Positions 1 to 7,906 of a stretch of DNA of 44,651 bases are shown here, in pieces. How positions within the stretch are numbered: the stretch's first letter is position 1; every line of letters begins with the position of its first letter. The notes under the pieces are model-generated. The model was not told where the DNA came from. It did no database searches and saw only the letters and a list, made by a program, of their open reading frames with translations. Source of the stretch: a bacterium (GTDB taxonomy: Bacteria; Bacillota_I; Bacilli_A; RF39; UBA660); NCBI GenBank assembly GCA_019423565.1, contig JAHZBE010000012.1:1-44651 (forward strand). Reading direction: 5' to 3'. The position numbers and the translations under genes were made by a program.

Positions 1-530
1 ATACTTTTATAAATAATAACTTAGATATAAAAGAATATAACAAAGTAAATAAAACCGAAATCTTATTAAATAGTTATTATTTCTTAAATAAAGATATCCT
101 AAGTAAAGGATTAAAAGAAAACTGGTATCCAAATAATGCTAGTTATGAATCACTAATAGCTCATGAATTAGGTCATTACATAACATTTGTAACATTATTA
201 AAACAAAATAATATTGATAACATAACACTAGTAACCAAAGATAATATAAATAGCTATCAAAAAATTCTAAATATCTTAAAAGAAGGAACATACTCAAAAG
301 AACTAGTCGAAGAAGCCATAGAGAGTTATAACAAAAAATATAATACCAATATTTCACTTGAAGACTTTACCAAAAGTATCTCTGGTTATGCTAGTCAAAA
401 AGTAAAAGAAAACGTAAATTATGACGAAGTAATCGCCGAAGCCATTCATGACTATTATTTACATAGAGATTCGTCAAGTACTAGTTCATTAGAAATAATA
501 AATATCCTAAAAGAGAGGTTACAACAATGA
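1..530 (+). CDS. 3' part of a zinc metallopeptidase (HExxH, gluzincin-like)
   Basis: An open frame enters from the left edge with no stop and ends in TGA at 528-530. The visible 175 or so residues carry AHELGHYI, the zinc-binding HExxH motif. About 85 residues later comes VIAEAIHDYY, whose Glu could be the third ligand. The protein is rich in Asn, Lys and Ile. Similar HExxH domains occur in anthrax-lethal-factor-like and phage head-associated metallopeptidases, but the N-terminal part that would decide the family lies outside the window. The stop overlaps the start of the next gene by 4 bp (ATGA), so the two are probably translationally coupled. Protease activity is inferred from the motif only. 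Confidence 0.6.
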   Translation, partial: TFINNNLDIKEYNKVNKTEILLNSYYFLNKDILSKGLKENWYPNNASYESLIAHELGHYITFVTLLKQNNIDNITLVTKDNINSYQKILNILKEGTYSKELVEEAIESYNKKYNTNISLEDFTKSISGYASQKVKENVNYDEVIAEAIHDYYLHRDSSSTSSLEIINILKERLQQ

Positions 531-703
531 AAGAATGTCTAAATTGTAAAAAAGTCGTAAGAGATAGTGATAAATACTGTCGTAACTGTGGCATAAGAGT
601 ACTAAAACCATATCAAAACATACTAATAAATATAACCAAAGTACTCTTAATAATAATCTTAATAATAATGATAGTAATGTTTATTCTATCATATCTAATA
701 TAA
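527..703 (+). CDS. zinc-ribbon plus single-TM miniprotein (58 aa)
   Basis: A 58-residue protein. The N-terminus has CLNC (Cys4, Cys7) and CRNC (Cys18, Cys21), a zinc-ribbon of the type common at the N-terminus of membrane proteins. Residues 35-57 form one very hydrophobic Ile/Leu/Met-rich membrane segment. It overlaps the upstream peptidase gene by 4 bp and ends 12 bp before the P-type ATPase, with an RBS (AAAGGAG) for that gene in between, so it lies within the same transcript. Function unknown; it could be a membrane-anchored zinc-binding adaptor. Confidence 0.65.
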   Translation: MKECLNCKKVVRDSDKYCRNCGIRVLKPYQNILINITKVLLIIILIIMIVMFILSYLI

Positions 704-715
704 AGGAGTAAAAAG

Positions 716-3337
716 ATGAAAGAAAATAATTATTATAATAAAAAAGTAGAAGAACTATATAAAGAATTAAATACAAGTATAAGCGGATTAACTGAAGAAG
801 AAGCAAGCAAGAGATTAGAGAGGTATGGCGAAAATAAATTAGCAGAGCGAAAGAAAAAATCAAATTTCATAATCTTTTTAAATCAGTTTAATGACCTAAT
901 GATAATTTTACTTATCTTTGCTTCAGTATTTTCTGCAGTAATATCTTATATTCAAAAAGAATCATATGCTGACTCAGTAATAATTCTAATAATCGTCATA
1001 ATAAATGCAACCCTAAGTTTTATCGAAGAGAAGAAAGCCGACAAGGCAATCGAAGAACTAAATAAAATGTTTATAACTAATAATAATGTTATAAGAGATG
1101 GTAAGAAAGAAACCATTGATGTAAGAAAAATAGTACCAGGAGATATAATAGAGTTAGAAGCAGGTGACTATGTATCCGCTGATGCTAGAATAATATCATC
1201 AGAAGCCTTAGAAGTAAATGAATCAACCCTAACCGGAGAATCAAAAAGTATCAAGAAAGATAATAATGATATAACCGAAGAAAAAGAATTATATGAAAGA
1301 AAAAATATGGTTTATGCTGGCTGTAATGTAACAAATGGACATGCCTTTGTAGTAGTATGTAGTACCGCTATGAATACAGAACTAGGTAAAATAGGAGCAA
1401 GCCTTATTAATAATACAAATGAACTAACTCCTCTTCAAAAGAAAGTAAATCAAATAAGTAAAGTATTAACCTATATAATAATAGCAATAATAATAGTTAT
1501 GATGGCCGTAGGCCTACTTAAAAAGAATGATTTCTTTGATATCCTAATGTTATCCATCTCACTAGCAGTAGCAGCTATTCCTGAAGGAATGTCATCAGTA
1601 ATAACCATAATATTATCTCTAGGAATGTCTGAAATGGCTAAAAGAAATGTAATCATAAGAAAGATGGCTTCTGTTGAAACACTAGGTTCTACTGATATAA
1701 TCTGTTCTGATAAAACAGGAACTATTACTGAAAATAAAATGCAAGTAAAAAGTATCTATGTAAACAATAAATTATATACCGAAAAAGATAATATCGAAAA
1801 CATAAATCTATATAATTATTGTTTATCAAGTTGTCAGAATGTAACTAAGAATAATGACAAATATCTAGGGGATGAAACTGAAGTGGCTATATATAAATAT
1901 CTAGAAGATAGAAATACTTTAGTTAATATTCCGAGAGTAAAGGAGTATCCATTTGATTCTGATAGGAAGATGATGAGTACTATAAATGTTATAGATAATA
2001 AAGAATACTCTTTTACTAAGGGAAGTTTAGACTCAGTATTACAAAACTGTTCCTATTATCTAGAAGATAATAAACTATATAATATTACTACAGAATATAA
2101 AGAAAAGATATTAAAAATAGAAGAAGAAGAAGAATCAGAAAAATCACTTCGTATTTTGGCTTTAGCTTATAAAAATGGAAATACAAGTAATCCAGAGAAA
2201 GATATGATATTTATAGGGTTAATTGGTATGATGGATCCTCCTAGAACATCAGTACCTAGTGCAATTAATGTTTGTAGGAATTCAGGAATAAAGATAGTTA
2301 TGATAACTGGAGATAGTATAAATACTGCTAGGGCTATTGCTAAGAGTGTTGGTATTATTGATACTGATGAAGGGGCTACTACTGGTAAAATAGTAGATAA
2401 AATGACTGATGATGAATTAAAAGAAGCTGTTAAGAAATATAATGTTTATGCTAGAATATCACCTAGTACTAAATTAAGAATAGTAGATGCACTACAAAGT
2501 AATGGTTATGTTGTAGCTATGACTGGAGATGGCGTAAACGATGCACCTGCTATTCAAAAAGCTGATATTGGAATAGGTATGGGAATAACCGGAACTGAAG
2601 TAGTAAAAAAAGTAGCAGATTGTATTCTTGTAGATGATAGTTTTTCAACAATAGTAGATGGTGTTGAAGAGGGAAGAAGAATAACTGCTAATATAAAGAA
2701 GATAATACTATACTTACTTGCGGGTAATATAATCGAAGTAATACTAGTATTCATATCCATGGTACTAAATATGGAAATGTTTACTACCCTTCAATTACTA
2801 TGGTTAAATCTAGTAACCGACAGTATACCTGCTATTATGTTAGCTTTCGAAAAGAAAACAGAAGACCAAATGGAAAATACTCTTGCTAATAAATACAATG
2901 AAAGTTTCTTCACCCCATTATTAACAGCTAAAATAGTAATCGGAGCAATCATAAAATCAATAGTAATGTTAATAATATTTATCTATTTTGCAAAAGAAGC
3001 AGATGTAAATACTGCAGGTTCATTATTATTTATCTACTTAGTAACTCATGAATTACTATTCTCGTTCTCTTGTCGTAATATTAAGAAGTCAGTACTAAAT
3101 AAAGACATCTTTTCAAATAAAAAACTAACATTAGGAGTATTCTTAATACTATTAGTTCAAATCATAGTATTAGTAACCCCAATAAGTAAATACTTTATAG
3201 TACCAAATATAAAAATAAATTATATCTTGATAACTATCGGAATATGTTTTATAATGTTTGTATTAGGAGAGTTAGTAAAACCAATATATACAAAATTATT
3301 TAAAGATTACAGGGAGGTTAAAAATGAAAAACAATAA
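716..3337 (+). CDS. cation-translocating P-type ATPase, Ca2+ (SERCA/LMCA1-like)
   Basis: An 873-aa P2-type ATPase that should export Ca2+ (or a related divalent cation) across the cytoplasmic membrane using ATP. Visible motifs in order: N-terminal cation-ATPase domain (1-80); TGES of the actuator domain (173-176); PEG in M4 (289-291), a cation-site motif; the phosphorylation site CSDKTGT with Asp332; and TGDGVND (603-609) in the P domain. M6 reads NLVTDSIPA, matching the NLVTD cation-site motif of calcium pumps. The C-terminal six-helix block is present, so the protein is full length. RBS AAAGGAG lies 7-8 bp before the ATG. The next gene starts inside its last 14 bp. Confidence 0.93.
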   Translation: MKENNYYNKKVEELYKELNTSISGLTEEEASKRLERYGENKLAERKKKSNFIIFLNQFNDLMIILLIFASVFSAVISYIQKESYADSVIILIIVIINATLSFIEEKKADKAIEELNKMFITNNNVIRDGKKETIDVRKIVPGDIIELEAGDYVSADARIISSEALEVNESTLTGESKSIKKDNNDITEEKELYERKNMVYAGCNVTNGHAFVVVCSTAMNTELGKIGASLINNTNELTPLQKKVNQISKVLTYIIIAIIIVMMAVGLLKKNDFFDILMLSISLAVAAIPEGMSSVITIILSLGMSEMAKRNVIIRKMASVETLGSTDIICSDKTGTITENKMQVKSIYVNNKLYTEKDNIENINLYNYCLSSCQNVTKNNDKYLGDETEVAIYKYLEDRNTLVNIPRVKEYPFDSDRKMMSTINVIDNKEYSFTKGSLDSVLQNCSYYLEDNKLYNITTEYKEKILKIEEEEESEKSLRILALAYKNGNTSNPEKDMIFIGLIGMMDPPRTSVPSAINVCRNSGIKIVMITGDSINTARAIAKSVGIIDTDEGATTGKIVDKMTDDELKEAVKKYNVYARISPSTKLRIVDALQSNGYVVAMTGDGVNDAPAIQKADIGIGMGITGTEVVKKVADCILVDDSFSTIVDGVEEGRRITANIKKIILYLLAGNIIEVILVFISMVLNMEMFTTLQLLWLNLVTDSIPAIMLAFEKKTEDQMENTLANKYNESFFTPLLTAKIVIGAIIKSIVMLIIFIYFAKEADVNTAGSLLFIYLVTHELLFSFSCRNIKKSVLNKDIFSNKKLTLGVFLILLVQIIVLVTPISKYFIVPNIKINYILITIGICFIMFVLGELVKPIYTKLFKDYREVKNEKQ

Positions 3338-3698
3338 CAGCACATTCATAGTACTTGGTGGTATTCTTGTCTTATCAGTATTTAGTTTCATTGTAGCAAA
3401 AAATATCTTGCCAGATAGTGATAATAATCAGTATTATGCTAAACCTAATGAAAATATGACAGCTAAAATAGAAAGTATTACTAAAGAAAATAATAAACTT
3501 ATAATAACAACAATAGGAGATCCAACTGAATACTGTTTAAAAACAACTAAGAGTGTTCCCAGTATAGATTCATTATGCTGGAATAAAATAGAAAATAACA
3601 AAGTAGAGAGTAATTACTTTACATATAAAAAATATTATCTTTGGATTAAAGATAGTGATAATAGAATAAGTGGTAGAACTACTATAGAAAAGGAGTAA
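3324..3698 (+). CDS. small membrane-anchored protein with an extracytoplasmic beta domain
   Basis: 124 aa. Residues 6-27 form one membrane segment after a short basic N-terminus, followed by a charged domain of about 95 residues with two Cys (EYCLKT, SLCW) that could form a disulfide outside the cell. The end (KYYLWIKDSDNRIS) resembles the closing strands of Ig-like or fibronectin-like surface repeats. The ATG follows GGGAGG by 7 bp and overlaps the ATPase gene by 14 bp, so the two are coupled. A role tied to the calcium pump is possible but unsupported beyond the operon. Confidence 0.6.
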   Translation: MKNNNSTFIVLGGILVLSVFSFIVAKNILPDSDNNQYYAKPNENMTAKIESITKENNKLIITTIGDPTEYCLKTTKSVPSIDSLCWNKIENNKVESNYFTYKKYYLWIKDSDNRISGRTTIEKE

Positions 3699-3700
3699 AT

Positions 3701-4126
3701 ATGGAAGATGATAGAATAGAAACTACTAGAAATAGAGTATTTGTCCGAGAATTAGCTTTTGGGAAAGATAGTCCTATTGCTATGAAGACAAATGATAATT
3801 TTGTATATAGAGTAACCGGTATGGATCAAGTAGAAGATATTATAACTAGTGGATATGCAAGAAGTAAAGATAAAGTAAAAGGTGGTCATAATAATGAATT
3901 ATTTTGGACTAGAGGTGGAGATAAACTATTTTACTACGATAAAAGGCCAGTACTAGAAGCCCCTTATACCAAAGTAAAAGATGGTCAAATGGGAGCTATC
4001 TCGTTAGAAGATTTAACTGCTATATGGATATTTAATGAAAAAGAAAATAAATATGTTAATTGTATTGAATATTATAGATGTTTAAGAGAAGAACTATTAT
4101 CTTCTAAAGGAAAAAGTAGAAGGTAA
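3701..4126 (+). CDS. 141-aa protein, possibly ADP-ribosyltransferase-like fold
   Basis: Begins 2 bp after the previous stop with RBS AAAGGAG. The core reads VYRVTG, then a helix (QVEDIITSGYAR), then FWTRGG and a Tyr-rich strand (LFYYDKRP), ending in ISLEDLTAIWIF. The layout (Arg- or His-containing first strand, a helix ending at SG, then a second strand, and a closing strand-helix) resembles small ART and RES/PARP-like folds. I cannot identify a full catalytic triad, so this is a fold guess. Last gene of the ATPase operon, followed by hairpins and a terminator. No signal peptide or membrane segment. Confidence 0.45.
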   Translation: MEDDRIETTRNRVFVRELAFGKDSPIAMKTNDNFVYRVTGMDQVEDIITSGYARSKDKVKGGHNNELFWTRGGDKLFYYDKRPVLEAPYTKVKDGQMGAISLEDLTAIWIFNEKENKYVNCIEYYRCLREELLSSKGKSRR

Positions 4127-4156
4127 TATATCCCTCTCACATTACATTGTTCGAAG

Positions 4157-4204
4157 TTTTTGAAAGCCAAAAGTCTTTCAAAAATATTTACTGGGCCAAA
4201 TGTC
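4157..4204 (+). repeat. GCC-N-GTC hairpin pair, copy 1
   Basis: Hairpin one has a perfect 9-bp stem, TTTTTGAAA / TTTCAAAAA, closing the loop GCCAAAAGTC (4166-4175). Twenty bases on, a second loop of the same form, GCCAAATGTC (4195-4204), sits in a much weaker stem. This is one of eight sites in the window with this loop type. It lies between the ART-like gene and the toxin-antitoxin pair, just upstream of a terminator. Confidence 0.7.
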
Positions 4205-4227
4205 TCTGAAATAAAAGTATTTATATA

Positions 4228-4255
4228 AACTATAGATTAATGTCTATAGTTTTTA
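4228..4255 (+). terminator. Rho-independent terminator
   Basis: AACTATAGA / TCTATAGTT, 9 bp with a 6-nt loop, followed by a T-run. It closes the transcript carrying the P-type ATPase operon. Confidence 0.75.
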
Positions 4256-4304
4256 TTATGTCACAGGTAGTGATAAAAAAATATGTAAAAGTATAAAATA
4301 CATA

Positions 4305-4334
4305 TTGACAAAAATAGGTTACTTATGTTACCAT
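4305..4334 (+). promoter_or_regulatory. toxin-antitoxin promoter with imperfect operator
   Basis: TTGACA (4305-4310), an 18-bp spacer and TACCAT (4329-4334). An imperfect inverted repeat GGTTAC-N4-GTTACC (4317-4332; 10 of 16 positions symmetric) overlaps the -10. MqsA-type antitoxins are known to bind inverted repeats in their own promoters, so autoregulation is plausible. The -10 is weak. Confidence 0.45.
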
Positions 4335-4393
4335 TAAAACAGAGAGGAAAAGATATGTTATGTAATAAAAAAATAAACATAAGGGGGAATTGT

Positions 4394-4720
4394 ATGACTG
4401 GAGAGCAGCTCAAACTACTAACAAAAATGAAAAAGTTAATAACTAAAGGAAATAAAAGATTTGCTAATAGAAGAGATAGAGATTATCTTGAAGAATTATT
4501 AGAAATTGGAATAACTGAAAGTTTGGCATGGCAAGAAATATTAACATTATCTTCATATAACTATGTTCAAGATTATAAGCCTTTTTATTCAAAAAGTGAA
4601 AATTCACTAGTATTTAAAAAAGATATTAATGGAAATAGAGTATATATTAAGTTAAAGATAGAAGAATATAATAATAAAGAAATGACAGTATGCTTATCAT
4701 TTCATATAGATTATAAATAG
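4394..4720 (+). CDS. MqsR-family toxin (putative mRNA interferase)
   Basis: 108 aa from the ATG at 4394, which follows AAGGGGG by 7 bp. An in-frame ATG at 4355 with AGAGAGG is an alternative and would add 13 residues. The layout matches MqsR, a RelE-fold RNase: basic N-terminal helix (KKLITKGNKRF), helix LEELLEIGI, helix WQEILTLSS, then strands including NRVYIKLKIEE and a closing MTVCLSFHI. MqsR toxins cleave mRNA, usually at GCU-type sites; the preference here is not known. It lies 9 bp before a gene with an MqsA-like zinc-ribbon/HTH antitoxin, the usual toxin-first order. Confidence 0.65.
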   Translation: MTGEQLKLLTKMKKLITKGNKRFANRRDRDYLEELLEIGITESLAWQEILTLSSYNYVQDYKPFYSKSENSLVFKKDINGNRVYIKLKIEEYNNKEMTVCLSFHIDYK

Positions 4721-4729
4721 GAGGATATT

Positions 4730-5707
4730 ATGAGATGTGATAATTGTGGTAGTACTGATACTTATATTAAGAATCATGAACATATCTACCAAATAAAAGG
4801 AAAAGAAATAAAATTTAATTCAGATAGAAGATTTTGCTCAAAATGTAATAGTTTAGTCTATGATGAAAAGCTAGATAATACTGCTTCTGAAAAAGGTATA
4901 GAAATATATAATAAATTATATGGAGTACCAAAAGAAGAAATAATAGCCTTAAGAAAAAAATATAATTTATCACAAGAATTATTTTCTAAAGTAATAGGAT
5001 GTGCTAAAAAGACATTAATAAGTTATGAAAAAGGAGTATCTATACCAAATGATAGTTATTTAATATTAATAAAAATTTTAATAGCTAATCCAGAAATAAT
5101 AGCAAATCTAGTTGAAGCCAACAAAATACAATTTACCGATAAAGAATATAATAAAATTAATAATAAGATATCTGAATTTTTAGCAAATAATGAAAAGCAA
5201 CTACTATTAAATAAGGAATATAATCCAACAGAGTATAATGGTTATACTAAGTTTAATAAAGAAAAAGTATATAATATGATTATTTATCTATCAGACAAAA
5301 CAATACTAAAAACAAAATTATTAAAAGAAATGTTTTATGCTGATTTCTTATTTTATAAAGAAAACTGTAAATCAATAACCGGACTAGAATATTGTAAACT
5401 ACCATTTGGTCCAGTTCCAGATCGTTTTGAAGTGATATTATCAAAAGGATATCAAGAGGATATAATAGACTATGAGTCAGTAATAACTCCATCTAAAGAA
5501 TATTATGAAATAACATCAAAGAAAAAGTTTAATAAAGATTTATTTACCAAAGAAGAATTAGAAGTATTAGATAAGATAAAGAAATATTTTAAAAACTATA
5601 ATGCTAAAGAAATAGTAGAATATTCTCATAAAGAAAAAGCCTTTATAGATACTAATAAATGTGAAAAAATAAGCTATGACTATTCCTTTGATATAGATTT
5701 AAAATAG
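4730..5707 (+). CDS. MqsA-like zinc-ribbon/HTH antitoxin fused to a Panacea (DUF4065) domain
   Basis: 325 aa, RBS AGGAGG. The N-terminus is a YgiT/MqsA-type zinc finger (Cys3, Cys6, Cys36, Cys39), followed by an XRE helix-turn-helix at about 70-109 (LSQELFSKVIG...LISYEKG). After a linker, residues 170-300 match the Panacea/SocA-like DUF4065 domain (LLKEMFYADFLFY, then LPFGPVPD). MqsA proteins neutralise MqsR and repress their own promoter. Panacea domains serve as antitoxin modules that neutralise many different toxins. The fusion suggests one protein does DNA binding, zinc-dependent toxin binding and Panacea-type neutralisation. Confidence 0.75.
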   Translation: MRCDNCGSTDTYIKNHEHIYQIKGKEIKFNSDRRFCSKCNSLVYDEKLDNTASEKGIEIYNKLYGVPKEEIIALRKKYNLSQELFSKVIGCAKKTLISYEKGVSIPNDSYLILIKILIANPEIIANLVEANKIQFTDKEYNKINNKISEFLANNEKQLLLNKEYNPTEYNGYTKFNKEKVYNMIIYLSDKTILKTKLLKEMFYADFLFYKENCKSITGLEYCKLPFGPVPDRFEVILSKGYQEDIIDYESVITPSKEYYEITSKKKFNKDLFTKEELEVLDKIKKYFKNYNAKEIVEYSHKEKAFIDTNKCEKISYDYSFDIDLK

Positions 5708-5732
5708 TTATCAACAATATTTGTCGATAACT

Positions 5733-5762
5733 AAAAAGAAAAGAGACTATCTAGTAGTCTCT
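5733..5762 (-). terminator. minus-strand Rho-independent terminator
   Basis: AGAGACTA / TAGTCTCT (5742-5749 with 5755-5762) around a 5-nt loop. On the minus strand it is followed by a U-rich tract (TTTTCTTTTT); on the plus strand there is no T-run. No minus-strand gene precedes it, so it should end a non-coding transcript. Confidence 0.65.
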
Positions 5763-5847
5763 CCCCAACTCAAGCGGTGTACTTAACATACACTTAATTT
5801 AATAAAATCGACATTGAGCTATCGACCTGACGAGATTTCTCTCTGGT
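5735..5847 (-). ncRNA. candidate small non-coding RNA of about 113 nt
   Basis: The interval has a minus-strand promoter (TTGACT, 17 bp, TATCAT) at one end and a minus-strand terminator at the other. No usable ORF lies in it. Between them are GAG-AGAAA-CTC, a GTGTA/TACAC hairpin, and CTCAA paired at a distance with TTGAG, which would enclose that hairpin. Base composition is less AT-rich than its flanks. I recognise no known family (not tRNA, SRP RNA, 6S or a riboswitch I know). It is an sRNA candidate, or a relic of a riboswitch whose gene is gone. Confidence 0.45.
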
Positions 5848-5853
5848 AACACA

Positions 5854-5882
5854 ATGATACTATAACTATCATAAAAAGTCAA
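5854..5882 (-). promoter_or_regulatory. promoter of the candidate sRNA
   Basis: On the minus strand: TTGACT (5882-5877), 17-bp spacer, TATCAT (5859-5854). Start expected near 5847. Confidence 0.5.
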
Positions 5883-5985
5883 GTATATTGCACTATTATT
5901 ATACTCAAAATAACAAAAAAAATACCAATAATAAACTACTTTAAGTATATATTTCATACTTATATATAATAAGTATGGTTGATAC

Positions 5986-6043
5986 TTATTTGGAGACCCA
6001 CTAGGCTCCAAATAACACTAGCAAGACAAATGGCTTGCAGTGT
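5986..6043 (-). repeat. GCC-N-GTC hairpin pair, minus-strand copy
   Basis: Two adjacent hairpins whose loops fit the family only when read on the minus strand. The first (6043-6015) has stem ACACT...GCAA / TTGC-AGTGT with a one-base bulge and loop GCCATTTGTC. The second (6015-5986) has a perfect 9-bp stem, TTATTTGGA / TCCAAATAA, with loop GCCTAGTGGGTC. The pair sits between the divergent promoters of the candidate sRNA and the ABC-F gene. The rest of the stretch 5883-5985 is AT-rich, with a short ATACTTAT/ATAAGTAT repeat, and holds no gene. Confidence 0.75.
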
Positions 6044-6051
6044 AAAAACAA

Positions 6052-6080
6052 TTGACAAAAGTAAAAAACTATAATATATT
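6052..6080 (+). promoter_or_regulatory. promoter of the ABC-F leader transcript
   Basis: TTGACA (6052-6057), 17-bp spacer, TATATT (6075-6080), placed just upstream of the leader peptide. Confidence 0.65.
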
Positions 6081-6098
6081 ATAAATGGAGGGATATTT

Positions 6099-6167
6099 AT
6101 GTATAAATATGTAGGTAATGTAATCATGTTTACTATAAATATCACACCTTTATCTCATCAAAAATAA
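6099..6167 (+). CDS. leader peptide of the ABC-F gene (22 aa)
   Basis: A short ORF, MYKYVGNVIMFTINITPLSHQK, with a strong RBS (TGGAGGG) 8 bp upstream, inside the 5' leader of the ABC-F gene. Its last codons overlap the left arm of the first terminator hairpin. This is the standard layout for ribosome-stalling attenuation of antibiotic-resistance genes: an antibiotic-stalled ribosome would block hairpin formation and allow readthrough. Peptide function inferred from position. Confidence 0.65.
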   Translation: MYKYVGNVIMFTINITPLSHQK

Positions 6168-6268
6168 AAGTAAAAAAAATGAGATGTGGGTGTGAGTTTT
6201 TGTCGTGCCTGCATCTATATATATAAATAGAAGTTATATGGATGCAATATATTCATATAACTTTTTTT
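6143..6268 (+). promoter_or_regulatory. transcription attenuator with two terminators upstream of the ABC-F gene
   Basis: Terminator 1: CACACC-ttt-ATCTCAT (6143-6158) pairs with ATGAGAT-gtg-GGTGTG (6179-6194), followed by AGTTTTTGT. Terminator 2: AAGTTATATG (6231-6240) pairs with CATATAACTT (6254-6263), followed by a T-run. TGCATC (6210-6215) can pair with GATGCA (6241-6246) in the loop of terminator 2, giving a possible alternative fold. The arrangement predicts low readthrough without inducer and induction by ribosome-targeting drugs. Confidence 0.65.
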
Positions 6269-6283
6269 GATGGGAGGAATATT

Positions 6284-7885
6284 ATGATAGATATAAATAT
6301 AAGTAAAGTATGTAAGTCATTTGGCTTTGACTTAATATTAAATAATATAGATATAACAGTACAAAAAGGAGAAAAAGTAGGCTTAATTGGAACAAATGGA
6401 AGTGGAAAGAGTACTATACTAAAAATAATCGCAGGCCAAGAAAGTATAGATTCCGGTTCCCTTTCAATAAGAAATAATATAAGTATAGGCTATTTAAGTC
6501 AAATACCTGAAGAAAAAGATATAATAGTAAAAGACTATATAAATAGTGCCTTCAAAGAAATAATAGAACTAAAAGAAAAACTAGAAAGATATGAAGATAA
6601 ACTTTTAACTGAAGATTATAAAGTAATAACAAAGTATATGAATCTGCAAGAGAAGTTTATCTCGTTAGGAGGATATGAATACGAAACAAAGATTCAAAAA
6701 ATACTACCAGTATTTAATATAACTGAAGAAATATTAAATAGAAATTTCAATACCTTATCTGGAGGAGAAAAAACCATCATATCTCTAATAAGATTATTAT
6801 TACAAGAACCAGATGTCTTATTATTAGATGAACCCACTAACCATTTAGATATAAATAAAATGATTTGGTTAGAAAAAACATTAAAGAACTATAAAGGTAC
6901 AATAATACTAGTATCTCATGACCGCTATTTCATGGATAATGTCATAAACAAAGTATATTTATTAACCAAAAGAGGAATAGAAGTATATCATGGTAATTAT
7001 AGTTACTATATTAAAGAAAGTGAAAATAGACTATTACTAGAATTAAAAAACTATAAAGACCAACAAAAACAAATAACCGCTATGGAAAATAGTATCAAAA
7101 GATTAAAAGAATATGGCAGGCTTTGTGGACCAAGTGGTGGAGAAATATTCTTTAGAAGAGCCGCTAGTATCGAAAAAAGATTAGAAAAACTAGAAAAGTT
7201 AGATAAACCAGAAGAAAAGAAAAAACTAAATATGATTTTTGATACCGCTAGTAGATCAGGCAAAGATGTATTAACAATAAATAATCTAAATCTATCTCAT
7301 GGTACTAAAGAAATATTTAACAACCTTAACTTAAGTATTAAATATCAAGATAGACTCTGTCTAGTCGGAGATAATGGTGTCGGTAAATCAACTCTAATCA
7401 AAGAAATATTAAAAGGAAATAATAGTATAAAACTAGGAAGTAATATCAAGATAGGTTATATTCCTCAAGAGATCGAGTTTGAAGATATTAATTTATCAGT
7501 ACTAGAAGAAGCCAGAAAATATTTCATTGGACCAGAGCAATATTTAAGAAGTGCCTTATTCAAATACCTCTTTGCAGGAGAAAACATTCATAAAAAAATA
7601 AAATATTTATCCGGAGGAGAAAAAGTAAGATTAAAAATATTCTGTCTAATTCAAGATTCTTATAACTTCTTAATTCTAGATGAACCCACTAATCACATTG
7701 ATATCGATACAAGAGAAATGCTCGAAGAGTCACTAAAGGAGTTTACTGGTACTATATTATTTGTATCTCATGATAGGTATTTCATAAATAAAATAGCCAC
7801 TAGTATAATAGAAATAAAAAATAAAAACATAACTAAATATATTGGCAATTATGATGATTATCGTGAGAAAATAAACAAAATATAA
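6284..7885 (+). CDS. ABC-F ribosome-protection ATPase (ARE-type candidate)
   Basis: 533 aa from the ATG at 6284 (RBS GGGAGG). It has two ATP-binding cassettes in one chain and no membrane segments. Walker A: GTNGSGKST (36-44) and GDNGVGKST (362-370). Signatures: LSGGE at 158-162 and 442-446, each followed by LLDEPTNHLDI or LILDEPTNHIDI. The cassettes are joined by a basic helical linker (IKRLKEYGRLCG...FFRRAASIEKRLEKLEKL), typical of factors that enter the ribosomal E site. Antibiotic-resistance ABC-F proteins displace macrolide, lincosamide, pleuromutilin or phenicol drugs. The attenuated leader with a peptide supports a drug-induced role over housekeeping, but the drug class cannot be read from the sequence. 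Confidence 0.88.
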   Translation: MIDINISKVCKSFGFDLILNNIDITVQKGEKVGLIGTNGSGKSTILKIIAGQESIDSGSLSIRNNISIGYLSQIPEEKDIIVKDYINSAFKEIIELKEKLERYEDKLLTEDYKVITKYMNLQEKFISLGGYEYETKIQKILPVFNITEEILNRNFNTLSGGEKTIISLIRLLLQEPDVLLLDEPTNHLDINKMIWLEKTLKNYKGTIILVSHDRYFMDNVINKVYLLTKRGIEVYHGNYSYYIKESENRLLLELKNYKDQQKQITAMENSIKRLKEYGRLCGPSGGEIFFRRAASIEKRLEKLEKLDKPEEKKKLNMIFDTASRSGKDVLTINNLNLSHGTKEIFNNLNLSIKYQDRLCLVGDNGVGKSTLIKEILKGNNSIKLGSNIKIGYIPQEIEFEDINLSVLEEARKYFIGPEQYLRSALFKYLFAGENIHKKIKYLSGGEKVRLKIFCLIQDSYNFLILDEPTNHIDIDTREMLEESLKEFTGTILFVSHDRYFINKIATSIIEIKNKNITKYIGNYDDYREKINKI

Positions 7886-7906
7886 TATAATTAAATAGGA
7901 GGAAAT

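Noticed and set aside
139..357. Long minus-strand frames opposite the first metallopeptidase and similar Leu/Tyr/Ile-rich minus-strand frames throughout
   Set aside because: They are antisense to well-supported genes, lack ribosome binding sites, and show the composition expected of reverse-complemented AT-rich coding DNA.
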